Of a stretch of 64,000 nucleotides of DNA, positions 12,096-24,351 are shown piece by piece; the stretch's first letter is position 1, and every line of letters begins with the position of its first letter. A program made the translations under genes and the position numbers. The notes below the pieces were generated by a model. It was not told where the DNA came from. It ran no database searches and saw only the letters and a list, made by a program, of their open reading frames with translations. The stretch comes from Mangifera indica (Eukaryota > Streptophyta > Magnoliopsida > Sapindales > Anacardiaceae), in contig NC_058137.1 of assembly GCF_011075055.1 (NCBI RefSeq), positions 496,001 through 560,000 on the forward strand, read 5' to 3'.

Positions 12096-13866
12096 GACGA
12101 AGTAGAGAACCATGCAGAACTGGAGAGGGATTCATCCGTTGCTTGTGTGTGACGGAGGTTTATTTGGGAATATCGGGTCGTTGTTTGTCTTTTAGAAGTT
12201 TCGTCTACATCATCATACACGCCAATAGTTGTCTGAAACGTGTTTTTTCTTCTTTCAGTTTTCACATTGCTTTAACACTTGTCTCATTGTCCAACCAATG
12301 GCCTTTTACCACATGTAGACCGCCGTGCTGCTGGCTGATGTGTCGAAACAGCATTTGACCTTTACCACATCGCATCATCACCCTCACCAAATCTCATTTT
12401 TATTGGTGTTAATAAAAAATAATTACACAAAAATTTCCCCTAAACTCAACGAATAAATGATTAATATTGTAGACTTACTCCATTCAACTGTTGGTTTTGA
12501 TAATAATTTGGGTTGGTTTCAATTTGAATTAATTTATATAAAACTCTATTTAAGATTAATTTAAAATAAAAAATTTATTTGAGGTAGATTTAAAATTAAT
12601 TAATTTAAATTTAAATTTAATATAAAAATAGTTTAATTTTCAAGTTGATTTGAACTGATTTAAATTCAAATATTTAAACTATATCAAATTCTATTTATTT
12701 TAAATTGAATTCAATCAATCTAGCTATATTAGATTTATTATTCAACTTGATATAAGTTAAATTCAAACTAAAGTTTTAATTTTAGTAATTCGATTCAAGT
12801 TCTCTTTTCATTATATTATTTTTTTCATCGATAATATTAAATATTTTGTTTAATACTATTTATCTTATCAGTAACTTTCTTACAATATCTCTAACCAATT
12901 CAAGCAAATTTGAATTATTTATTATAATTTTGAATTAAACTCAACCTAATCAATGTTGAGTTTTGTTGAATTCAAATATAACATTTAATTTATTTATAAA
13001 AATAATCTAATTTTTAATTTAAATTTATTTTACTTTATTATCCTTTTTTTTTTTTTTAAATCAATGAATCACGAACTTTTCCTTTTACATACAAAAATAA
13101 CAAATTTATAATTTAAATAAATAATAATAATAAAAATCACCAAAATATTTCTTCGAGATGACTAAACTACCCCTTTTTAAACTTGCAATTTTGAAGGATT
13201 CGTCCGTCGTCACTAAAGGATTCCCATGCTCGCTCTTTCACTCTCTCAATTCTCCCTCTAGGGTTTCCAAGGCAAGTTCTCTGTGCGAGGTTTGAAATAC
13301 TTGTTTCTCGCGATAATAATTACTTGATCGGGTGGCTCGTCAATTTCTCGTCGGTATCGGAATCAGTTGTCATCTGTTTTTTCCTTGCTGTTTCGTCGCA
13401 GCTAGATGTAATTTCGTGGTCGATTCTCTGCTAGTGAGCCTTTGGTTCGTTTTAATTCTTTGGTTTAGACGATGCTTTGTCTTTTAATTTAGTCTTTTCT
13501 TTTTGGATGCTTGGGAAAGTGGAGTATGGAAATGGATGCATTCTTGTTTAATTTGCTGTTTAGAGTTAGAGGTTTTGATTTGATTTGTAAATGATTAGTC
13601 TGTCTGAGCTGATACAAGTAAAATTACGCGTGAATAGAGAATTTTATTAGTTGGGTTTTTTTGTTGTTTCTTTTCTTATCTGAATTAGTTACACCGTGCA
13701 GTGAGATTCTTGGTGTTTTTGTAATTTCCAATATGAAGTTTTGGTTGGGAAATTTTGTATTATTGTTGTGCATATAGGCTTAATTCGTTGTATTGGTACA
13801 TTTTTAGTTTTTTTTCCTAACAAAATAAGAAAATTTGTCTTATGAGTGTGGTTTTTTGACAGTTCA

Positions 13867-13980
13867 ATGGCTTGATAATTACTATAGATATGGGCGAATG
13901 AGACCTTGATGTCAGTGAATGCTTTTGGGTGGATGTTGAATGATTGGTACCATGGATTTAAATGCTTCTCCATTACCTGA
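13867..13980 (+). promoter_or_regulatory. Chain of four upstream ORFs in the capping-enzyme leader
   Basis: After a T-rich stretch ending in GACAG at 13862 (a probable leader-intron acceptor), four small ORFs follow: 13867-13875 (MA), 13890-13901 (MGE), 13898-13909 (MRP) and 13909-13980 (23 residues). The second and third overlap as ATGA. The third stop and fourth start share a base (TGATG). The fourth overlaps the main ATG at 13952 out of frame. This layout could lower or regulate main-ORF translation, which is inferred. Confidence 0.5.
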
Positions 13981-16900
13981 AGAAGATGAGGATACTTTTG
14001 AAGGGCATATAGAACAGTATGCGGGACATGACCGTGTAGAATCTGGAGCTGAAATTTTACGACGGGTATGTTCATTTATTTTCTTTGTGTTTCCACCTTT
14101 TTTCTTTAACTCTTTCTACTATTTCTTCTCAATTACTTCTCTCTCACACACACACATATATATATATATTTATATAGTGACAGTTGGCAGGTCTTTTTAC
14201 TCTTTGTTTTTAGAAAATTACTTAAATTAGGCTAATTAACAGGATTGTGTGAGCACTCTTAGCTTGGCATAATGGTTTGCAATATTCCTATCTTTTTTGT
14301 TTGGGTGGGAATGGTATCACTTGCAGAGCTAATTGGTTCTTTCTTGTCTCTCAAGCGAACAGAGACATGCAGCAAGCAGGCAGAGTTATTTGTGTCTCTT
14401 TCTATTATTATTATTATTATTGGAAAATTTAATAAATTTTCATGTGTGCTTCCCCATGGGTTTGGCATGTGTGCCTGCTCTTTTCAGGAGCGTGAAGAAA
14501 GAAGAATGCGCTTGAAAAGAGATCGACCTGACGACAGAAACATGCATGATCAATATTTTCAAGCTGGGAGATTCAAGTCTTGTGAAAAAAATAAGCTCCC
14601 CCCTGGTATGCTCTTCAATTTCTTTATTGTATTAAACTAATTTAATTCATTGTGACGGCATTGAGGTGCTACTTTTTGTTGTTATTGGGTAAACATGATT
14701 GCCACATCTTGTTCTTATTTGCATCAAGGTGATACTTTATGTCTTATAGTTTTTTTTGTTCTATTTCTTAATTCTTTGATTTTCTAAAGCAATCCAATGG
14801 TTGAGATTCTGAAAGGGTAGTATGTACCAGTTGTTTACAGATATTGCATTTTAATTTTTCATCAGGCAGCATTTTGCCTTTAAACAGTCAATAGATGCAA
14901 CCATGCAAGTTAATCAACATTCAACTTGAAGATGAAAAATTGTTGGATGAGTGTCTGTTTCTGGATATTGGATACATATTATGTTTTATAATTGGTATAT
15001 AATGTGGCTTCTTATATTTATATTGTCAATATTTTTATGTGTATTTTGAATGTTATTATCTTTGTTTTGTAGGTTGGTTGGACTGCCCTCCATTTGGTTC
15101 AGAGATAGACTGTATGATCCCTTCCAAGGTTCCTCTTGGTGAATCCTTCAACGACTGTATTCCTCCTGGTAAAAGATACTCCTTTAAACAAGTGATTCAT
15201 CAACAAAGAGTTTCAGGAAGAAAGGTAAGTCAAATTGTAATACGCTTAACCTCCCTTTTTATTTGCATGGCAACGTCAACAAATTTTCTCCGAGTTGCTA
15301 CCTACTTGCTTTCCGTACATTTGTTTGGACAATTAATTTAAGAAAAACATTTCTTGTGATTGTTGTCAGCTTGGCTTAGTGATTGATTTGACAAACACAA
15401 CTCGATACTATCCAACAGCAGATTTGAAAAAAGAGGGAATTAAGCATGTCAAGGCAAGTATTGAGTCATCTTGATTCTTATGACTGAACTGTTAGTTTTT
15501 TAACTTCTTTTGTTTGTTTGTGTTCTAGATTCAATGTAAAGGCCGAGATTCTGTACCTGATAATCCTTCTGTAAATAGCTTTGTGTACGAGGTATGTTTC
15601 TTCGATGAATATGGATATTTCATTTGTAGACTCTTGTGGAAATTCTGACATCTTCTATCTCTTTTCCAACATTTGCTTTGTTGTGATAAGTTTAGTTATA
15701 TTTGCTGTGATCTTGGTTCAGAATCAAAAGACAAGATTTAGCAGTTATTTAAGGAAGCCCTTTTAATTTCAGAATTTTAGAAATCTGTATTTTATCATGA
15801 CTCATCAAGCTTATATTTGTATTTCTATTTAGGTTCCTTAGGCTGTGGGTTGACCACTATATTTATTGACCTTAAGTGGTTATGTACTTCTTTGAGTGTA
15901 CCTTGTTTCTGTCAACTCTACAATTTTTTTTGGTTTTCCTGAGTTTCTTTTCCTTTCTTCTCTCACTCTCTCCCTCTCCTCTATTTTTGTCTACTTAGCT
16001 TATATGAGCTTCGAAACAAAATATATCCATATGATATTTGATATATATAATTACTGGTTCTTGCAGGTCACACAGTTTCTCTTTCGTCAGAAACACTCAA
16101 AGAAGTACATCCTTGTGCATTGTACTCATGGACACAATCGCACAGGATATATGATTGTTCATTATCTTATGCGTTCACAACCAATATCCGTTACTGAGGT
16201 TAGTTTGTGTTACATTATTTCATGTTCATCCAATTAGTTTTAATTTTTTTTCATTATAAAATTTTGGATTTCCTTTAATTTGGCCTCTGTGCAGGCTATA
16301 AAAAGATTTGCTGATGCACGTCCTCCGGGAATCTACAAACGTGATTACATAGATGCTTTGTATGCATTTTATCATGAAAGGAGACCTGAGGCGGTCGAAT
16401 ACCCAATGATTCCAGAGTGGAAGAGAACATCTGAATTCGATCTTAACGGTGAAGCAGTACCAGATGATGACGGAGGATCAATTGCTCCTTTGAATGTATG
16501 CATAATCTAAAGAAGTAATCTTTATTTTGATTCGTTTGATACCTTTTATATAAAAATTTATTGTTCCTATTTTAGCTTGAATTTTCTGCAGACGCATGAA
16601 ATGATATATTTCTGGTTTTCTCTCTCTTAGTAGAATATTCTTATTTTTCAGGATAATCAGGAGGTCCAGGTAGAAATGACAAATGATGACGTTTTGGGTG
16701 ATGAAATTCCTAATGACCAGCTATTTTCTCTGCGTAATTTTTGCTATCAGATGTTGAAGCTGGATGTCAGGGTAGGTTTTTTGAGGACCTCTTTGGTTTT
16801 TGTGTTTGCTGCTCCTTTATGGTTGTTACAGCCAAAGAAATTTTTGAATTAGATGTGCAAATATTTCATTGGTACTTAGTTACATAATTTAAAGGTTAAA

Positions 16901-19900
16901 ATTGATCTTATAAACAAGCAAGATCAGTATTTTAAGTGTTACCAGGCTTTTCCTTTTGAACTTCAGTGTTTTTGGCCCATATTAGTCTTCTTCTGTTAAA
17001 TATTTATGTTGAATGATAATTTCTAAAATATATATGCACAAAGTATTTGCAGAAAAGCCAAAATTGCTAAATTGTTTTTTAAATTTTATTTTAATAAAAA
17101 TTTCATGAAGGCAGCCAAATTTCCAAAATAATTGAAAATAATAAAATATGTAGCAATGACAACATTATTTATTTCCTCTTATATATGATATGCCCTTGGT
17201 AGCCGTTTTGTTTAACTTGGGGTCTGTTGTGGTCTATTTCTGAAATGCAGGGGAGAAATATGCAGTTTCCAGGGTCACACCCAGTTTCTCTCAACAGGTC
17301 CAGCTTCATCTTCATTGATTATAATTATACTGCAATTTCAATTTTTTTTAGCAGCTGAAACCATGATGGTGTGCTTTAAAGATGCTATAACCTTTGTATT
17401 TAGTTATCCTAACACCAATTTTGCTTGTAACACTCTAGAAACTGTGATTTGGATGATAGAAATATTAGTAGGTAGTATTCATTAGGTTCTTGGGGCAGGA
17501 TTGATTAGGTTGAAATAGTATTGTCCTTTTTTCAGTATGTTATTTACTGGAGTTATTAGGTGCTTTATTGTTACATTATTGTTATCATCTCACAGGCAGT
17601 GTATGTTACATTATTTATTGCAATCTCACAGGAATAACACGTACTTTATTGTTTGAAAAAGTAAAAATAATGAAGTGGTTCTCTTTGTTTTTAAATGGGA
17701 AAAAAAGATCCGTTTTATTTTTTTTGAGCTTTCCAGAGCTTTGTTAGTCTATAGATTTATTTATGTTATGTTGCCCTAATTTAATAAAAATTTTGTTAAA
17801 AAAGTTGTGGTAGGTGAAGGCTGAAGATCAGCCAGTAGAAAACTCCTCTCACTATGGTGGGGGGACTTCACACTGGTGAAAAGGTACTTTAAGCTTTATG
17901 CTGTTTAGTAATAAAAGCTATAATCTAGTGAAACTTGTAGCTTATATTGGTAGAGCAAAAAGCCTAGGGTTGGAGGGATTTGATGCGACAACTGAGTGAG
18001 AAAATGTGACTGCAGTCAAACATGACTGTTTGAAGCAGGATTTTGTTGTTCTAAGGTTACTTTTGATTGAATGATAAGAGAGAATTTTGTGGACATCCGT
18101 TTTCCAATGTAGTGTGATCTTTGTTTGATATATTTCAACTTTATAACTGTATACAAATGGTGGAGTAGAGCATAGTTGTCAAAGGTGTGCCTATATGAGG
18201 TTTTACTTAAGGTAATGTGGCCATCACCTTTCAATGGTCGAGGCGATCAGTGGTTCAAAGGCCAACTTTAGCATTTTACTGACGTCTTTGGAAAAGTATT
18301 AGGCGCTGAAAAAGTGTGCTTTATTATCACCCTATGCTATCTCCAACTAATTGTGAGGGTTATCGATAATTTTTGGGTTAACTAACACATTCTTAGACTT
18401 TCTGACAACTTTTGAGCTACTTTCAGACAGATTTTTTGCCAGATATGTGGGTTACCAACAATTTTTGGGTTGTTTTCGACATTATCTCAATCTCTCTGTT
18501 TCCAGTAGATTCTGGGCTATTTCTTACCATATCTGAAGGTTATCAGCAATTTTTGGTCTGTTTCTGGCACGGTATCAGACTTTCCACCAGGAATGGAGTG
18601 GTAACACAAATCCTATTTTGCTTGATACCATTGATGATGGCAAGTAATGGTTGATGTGGAAAATAGAGGGTGTTGCTGATGATTAGGAATTGGTGTTTGA
18701 AGAAGATTTGTTAACTTGGGGACGTGTTTCTAGGGCTAGTGGGGCTGATGAAGCTATTTATGCCACCATAGTTACTAAAAGTTCTGGTATTGGTACAACA
18801 ACAAAAAAAATGGTCAAGATTTCATCTCTTTTTAATCCTAAGTCAAAGTATAAGGATAAGGAGGTCTTATAATACAAACGTTCTGATGAAGAATAATTCA
18901 ATTCTTTTGATGAAGAAATTGATGAAATCAAAGATTGGAAATCTAATCATAAGGAAGCGATGGATGAAATGTTCCACATTGTAGATTGTGACTCATCATG
19001 ATAAGATTACAAGTTTTTAATTGCCTTAGGTAAAAAGGTGACACCTTTGCCTCCCTTTTTTCGCTTAGGTGATAGGACCCTACATCACCTTTTGGAGCTT
19101 TTCCCCTTTGACAACTATGGAGTAAAGATTTGAAGTGCACTAGAATGGATTAGTATGGGTTGGTTGAGCTATTGATTTCGTAAAGTTGTAGCTTTGACAA
19201 ACCAACATATTGGAGTTTGTGTCCTCTTTTCATCAGATATGCTTTATGTTCTTTGAAGGTTATAAGTTTGGAAGTGTTAAATGGGTGACTAGATACTTTT
19301 CACATTCTTGGCCGTAGAGTGGGAACTCAGACTGCCCTTTCCTGCCTGTTTTGGGTTGCCTTTGGCAGGAGGGAGTGAGCAAACATCTAATGTGAATTTC
19401 AACTCTACTATGTCTGGCATGTTAATATGGTTTGGCCGCATTGAAGCTCCTGAATGTGTTGTCATTGCTTGATTGTTTAAATTTTTTGTGTTTGATATAT
19501 TTAAAAGTCAAGCAGCACCCACTGAGACCTATTAACTGAAGAAATTGAGTGATGTGCCATCATTTTTATGGTGTGCTTGTGCTGTTCAATTCGTACCTTC
19601 ACCAGACCAGATTTTTGGGACTAATGTGTCACATGATAAGATGATTACTGTCTCTTGAATATTAGAGTAATTGCAGAAGCTGTAGATCACATCTTTTTCT
19701 TTGCTGTGACTTGTATTAGTTTACGTCTCTTAAATATTTTGGATTTAATAATGGCAGCTATAGTTTATTCAAGCTGCTTCTTCTCTAAAACCGGACTTTA
19801 TTTTTGTGGTATGCAGGGAAAATCTGCAATTGCTAAGGCAGCGTTATTATTATGCAACCTGGAAAGCTGATGGGACACGATACATGATGCTCATAACAAT

Positions 19901-22900
19901 GGATGGATGTTATTTGGTTGATAGATCTTTTAATTTTCGAAGGGTTCAGATGAGGTTTCCTCTCAAATTGCCAAATGGAGTATGTATCTCCAGTCTGTGC
20001 CTTGAGGAAGTTTCCTGGTATTTGGATCCTAATTACTTTTATTATGGATGGCTTCTAATTTGTTGTATTGTTTTGCTTGTAAAGGCTGGTGTGAGTGAGA
20101 GAACGCACCACTATACATTGCTTGATGGGGAGATGATTATTGATAAATTGCCAGACTCGAATAAGCAGGAGAGAAGATACCTTATCTATGATATGATGGC
20201 AATCAACCAGGTGTCTGTCATTGAGGTGGGTTTTCAATACAGTATGTGATGATTTATGTTATTTACTGCAGGAATGCTGTTAATTTTTTGTTTTTTATGT
20301 TGCTGTATTACAAATTTATCCTGATAAGATATTGAGGTTTCATAAGTGATTGTGCTTTGTGAGACCTTTGCATCTGTCGGCCATGGACTCATGCAAGTAA
20401 TACTAATATGCTAGTGTCAGTTTCACCTTAAATAATGTCACTTTTATCCTTGTTTACAAGTTGATTATTTCTAATCTAGAGCCATGTTTGAGGGAATCCT
20501 TAGAACCATTTATGTTCTTACTGTCTCTAGCCATGTTGTAATATACCTGTAAATGGGTTTCATTCATCTTGTCCTTGATATAAACATTCACAATACCATT
20601 TGCATTGGTATTTGATTTTCATTTACTTTTGTTAATTTTAATCTTAATCATCAGATTGCATGCATTTAGGGTTGAAAACTAGCCAAGCTGCTTGCGAACA
20701 GCTTGCAGCTGGGCTTGTCTCAACTCGAGCTTACCTTGATGTTGGCTGGTTCTATGATATCGCAACCTCACATCTTAGCCCAAGCAAAATATCAATTAAC
20801 TCTAGAAAGTTTCAAATCATGTACTTATACTTTTAAAATCTTTTTTTAAACTTTAATTATGGGGGGTAATTGATAAATGTATAAATTATAGTGGTTTAAA
20901 TGTAATCTTTGAGTCGAGATCAAGCCAGTCATTTCTGTCTCGAGCTTATACTTGAGCTGAGATTACACTGCTCAGTGAACTCAAGCTCTAGCCTCTATAT
21001 ATATGTATGTATGTATGTATGCATGCATGCATGTATTCAAGTCGGAGCTCAAGCCAAGCACTACTTGGCTTGGCTTGGCTCGTATACAACCTTGCATGCA
21101 TTTGAGGTGCCCCTTGTAGTAGACCATATCCTTGTATGTGCATGTATCTTGACTTATGAACATAATGGAGAGCAACTACTAATGTCTGGTCATCAAATTT
21201 GGTTCAGCGGCCCTTCTATGAACGGTGGAGGATGTTGGAGAAAGAAATCATTGAACCTCGGAACACTGAGCGGCATAGTATTTACTCAAGTAAAAATCCT
21301 TATTACAGATATGACCTGGAACCCTTCAGAGTATGTTTTGATAACCTTCAATGAATCTTTTACTGATTCTTCCTCCTTGTGATTGGTTTGTGACTTGCTC
21401 AATTTGTTTATCAGGTCAGGAGGAAAGACTTTTGGTTGTTGTCCACTGTTACCAAACTTTTGACTGAATTTATTCCAAGGCTTTCGCATGATGCAGATGG
21501 CCTTATTTTCCAGGTAATTGAGGATCATAACTTGATTGCAATAATAAAATTGGGAACTTCTTTTGACAGTCTTGTTAGGTTTTCATCCCTAAAGTCAGAT
21601 TGAGTAGGAGGGAAAAAACATTTTCTTTCTTCCCATGCCATTGATTTCTTTCTTGGCATGTGATAATTGCTCAGGCTTTTCCAGGTCAAAATCTCATCTG
21701 CCTATAACTTAATTTATCATCTAAAATTTTGTTAATTTATCACCAATTTCTTGCCACTATTGAATCCTTAATTTAATTGGAATTAGTGACATGTTGTTGA
21801 TGAATAATTCAGCTTCCAGGCAAAATTACCCATGTTTTAGTTAAGTTGAGACTTTCATTATTAGGTTTGAGCAGCAGTTGTTACCAGTGCTCATTATGGT
21901 GCAGGGTTGGGATGATCCATACGTTCCACGCACACATGAAGGTCTTCTGAAGTGGAAATATGCCATACTGAATTCGGTTGACTTTTTATTTGAGGTATAA
22001 TATGATATTTCTTAAGGTTGGCTGTTGCTTTGTGTCTCTTTATCTGTATTCAATAGCATGTTTGTCTATGAACTCCTATGATATTTGGTTGTTACATGTG
22101 GACGCAGGTAACTGATGATCGTCAGCTACTTTTTCTCAATGAACGAGGGAAGAAGAAACTGATGGAAGGGAATTCTGTTAAATTTAAAGGTTAGTACAGT
22201 TCTCTTTGTTTTTCTCACTTGAGTTTCTTTAGATGTTTGATGCATCTATCCTTTATCATGGAGTTGAAATTTCTGAACGGTGATTTTCAGCTTTATGGAT
22301 GTCTTATACAGCTTTCACAATCCAACAGTGACACCCACTTTTGATGTCAAGTGATAAGATAATCAAATTTTTAATTATGTTCCAAATATGTGTCTAGGTT
22401 AGGATTTATTATTCCAAAATTATTAGGCTTACAGAACAGAGATGGTACTTAGATAAAACTTTGCATTCTATTATCAGTCTGGCATGATGGTTTATATCCT
22501 TGTGGAGAATGCTGCTGTCATGGGAACCCAAACAGCCTGAATCTTGATTATTTGGCCATTCAAAATAAGGTGGCATCATCATTAGTTGTAGATTGGCTCT
22601 TTACTTACCTTCCCATTGCTTTTTAAACTTTCAGATGGTTCCGATCCCTCTCTTTACTCTGGGAAGATTATTGAATGTGGTTGGAGTTCAGAGGAACAGG
22701 TATGGGTTTACATGCGGATCAGGACTGATAAATCGACACCGAACGAATTCAATACATTCAGGAAGGTCGGTCCATTTCTTTCTCTTTGTTATTATAATGT
22801 TCTGAATCTGTCGCCTATATCAGACTAAATAGAATTTGCTTTTTAAACAGGTTATGCGGAGTATAACAGATAATATAACTGAGGACATCCTATTGAATGA

Positions 22901-22973
22901 GATTGATGAGATAATTCGCCTACCAATGTATGCTGATAGAATACGGAATGATAGCAAGAGACGACTAAGGTGA
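13952..22973 (+). CDS. Bifunctional mRNA capping enzyme (RNA 5'-triphosphatase plus guanylyltransferase)
   Basis: Nuclear enzyme that removes the gamma-phosphate of nascent pre-mRNA and adds GMP to form the cap. Exons: 13952-14065, 14488-14605, 15073-15224, 15370-15453, 15529-15591, 16067-16198, 16295-16495, 16652-16771, 17251-17297, 19817-19979, 20085-20225, 21208-21330, 21415-21513, 21905-21994, 22108-22189, 22635-22765, 22851-22973; 660 residues, all in phase. The N-terminal cysteine-phosphatase domain has VHCTHGHNRTG (Cys196, Arg202 of CX5R). The nucleotidyltransferase half has TWKADGTRY with the GMP-accepting lysine near residue 360, then LLDGEM, DGLIFQ and LLKWK, followed by an OB-fold. 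Intron 4 has a GC donor. Intron 9 is 2.5 kb and holds a hAT element. The ATG at 13952 has a strong context (A at -3, G at +4). An in-frame ATG at 13940 would add four residues. Counterpart of At3g09100. Confidence 0.95.
14144..14170. repeat. CA/TA compound microsatellite in intron 1 of the capping enzyme
   Basis: A CA run merges into a TA run inside the first coding intron. It is probably length-polymorphic, with no functional claim. Confidence 0.75.
18171..19119 (+). mobile_element. Decayed hAT-superfamily transposon inside capping-enzyme intron 9
   Basis: Both ends carry the same 15-base inverted terminus: CATAGTTGTCAAAGG at 18171-18185 and its reverse complement at 19105-19119. Immediately outside lie GAGTAGAG (18163-18170) and GAGTAAAG (19120-19127), an 8-base target duplication with one mismatch. 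Eight-base duplications and short inverted ends are typical of hAT elements. The 949-base body has three degenerate units of about 90 bases with the core ggttatc-aatttttgg (18358, 18449, 18538). It also has a broken stretch like a hAT transposase C-terminus. It is too short and mutated to be autonomous. Same orientation as the host gene. Confidence 0.82.
18609..18995 (+). pseudogene. Remnant of a hAT transposase C-terminal tail
   Basis: One reading frame gives NPILLDTIDDGK, a stop, WLMWKIEGVADD, a stop, then ELVFEEDLLTWGRVSRASGA and DEAIYATIV. This order (a 'PI.LD.ID...WL' segment, then 'DLTW..V..ASG..E') is what I know from the region after the hAT dimerisation domain in plant hAT proteins. 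Several in-frame stops make it non-functional. It lies inside the inverted ends of the hAT element. The family call rests on remembered motif patterns. Confidence 0.6.
20668..21100. repeat. Dispersed GAGCTC/CTCGAG-like repeat plus ATGT microsatellite in intron 11
   Basis: The intron between exons 11 and 12 of the capping enzyme contains agggttgaaaactagccaag, repeated GAGCTT/CTCGAG-like words and tandem ttggc units (ttggcttggcttggc). It also has a TATG/CATG microsatellite (21001-21035). The pattern matches the dispersed family elsewhere in the window. There is no coding content. Confidence 0.5.
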
Positions 22974-24351
22974 TTGGGGGGGCAGGCTGAAGCGCAGATG
23001 TCCAACATGTTTCAAGAATACCCAGAAATAAGAGAATAGGTGTATGTTTTTATTCTTTGCTTGCATTGGCCATTGCAGTTCTTAGTCCCGCGTCTGGGTT
23101 AATATTGTAATTAGCTATAGCTCTTTTTATAAAGTTCTAGCTTGTACTATGCTGGTGAGCTGTTTGATCCAGTGAGTACACTTGAATAGATCTCGACTTC
23201 ATCTGAAATTATTTACCCAATCATTGTCCCAATCAAGAGAAGTAGGTTTAGCAATACCGATACCAATGCCAGTGTATATTATTAGTATTATCTCTACCTT
23301 GCCAGCTGCATTTTATGTAGTAGTGATTTATAAGTTGCTTAACATGTAACACAGTTCCATTTTGTGGACTTGCATTTTCCTTTACTGTGAATATTACTAA
23401 CATGGCAGTTGGTGAAATTGGCGGTCCTCCTCATTTCCTTCTGCCTTGTCTTCATCATGCTATTGCAACTGGCGCAGCATAGTGATAGTGGTCAGGACTA
23501 GGCCTGTCAGTCGGCTCTAATGAACAGGCCCTGGGGAAGCTCGGCCAGTTTTTCGTTCAGATTTTATTTATGGTGTTAAGTGGGCTCTTTTAAAAATTTT
23601 GGGTTTTGAGCGTATGTAACTTCCGGATGACATTCTGACATTCACAAACCCTAAAAAATTTTGAACAATACAAATACAAAATTCTACAAATTCAGAAAAA
23701 ACACAAAACATAGAAACAATGTGCATTGAGGTGAGGTGATCGGCTTGGAAGCAATTATAGCTTAGTTTGAGATGGGTGAGGTCGGGATTTGGATCAAAAC
23801 GATGTTTTAATATGTATTAATTAAAATATAATAATTTAATTTATTCAAATTAAATCTTTTTACATTGGTGAATTTGATGAATTGAACCCTTAACTGACCT
23901 GAAAGTCACAATGATTTCATTTATTTTATCCTCATCTGTGCCGTGGATGAGTAAGGCTAGCTAAAGCACCACTGCTTGGGCCAGTCCCTGCTGAATAACA
24001 AAGCCGTTAGTCAGGTCATAAGGGAGGCTAATATATTTTTCACCCACCGTGATAAAGGTCGTTGGCTCAACCCTATGTCTATTATTATTGGTTTATCGAT
24101 AATATATATGTTTCAGTGGAAACGGTTCAAAACTTCTCATTTTGGGCTCTGGTTTCAAATTGTCACTTCACGAGTTGAACGAGAACGACGCTGCACTCTA
24201 TTAGCTTTTGTCGCGGCAGTGAGAGTTGAACTTAGACCCTTAGAAACCCAATTCAAATATATCGCCCATTCCTATGTTCTTTTAGGGTTTCTGTATATTC
24301 AAACCCTTCAATAACCAATCCATTCCTTCTTTTTTTGTTGTTGTTGATGAT
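22974..24351. other. Intergenic region between the capping enzyme and DEX1
   Basis: Bases 22974 to about 23200 are the likely capping-enzyme 3' UTR. Around 23495-23600 there is a repeat-like stretch (aggcctgtcagtcggctc, gaacaggccc). Bases 23700-23900 are AT-rich. Bases 24200-24351 are the likely DEX1 promoter and leader. A 112-codon open frame at 23976-24314 resembles nothing I know and is treated as chance. Confidence 0.45.

Larger units (their letters stand above)
9282..13200. other. Divergent intergenic region between DET2 and the capping enzyme
   Basis: About 3.9 kb without a supported gene. The right side of 9282 is the DET2 promoter side. Bases 9500-9830 form a purine-rich block (gggatgg, ggggaagg, gggagggg) that looks like a repeat remnant. 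Bases 10900-11160 and 12480-13000 are diverged AT-rich copies of the dispersed repeat. Bases 11410-12020 may be an inverted-repeat element. Bases 12060-12360 are less AT-rich and include a perfect palindromic G-box but no convincing ORF. Above 13200 the TCTCTC-rich sequence probably starts the capping-enzyme leader. Confidence 0.45.

Noticed and set aside
12083..12358. 91-codon open frame on the plus strand
   Set aside because: It does not begin at a usual start codon, has no recognisable family and no splice-compatible extension. It lies in promoter-like DNA.
18412..18654. 80-codon ORF in capping-enzyme intron 9
   Set aside because: It lies in the tandem units of the hAT element and is out of frame with the transposase remnant; it is an accident of the repeats.
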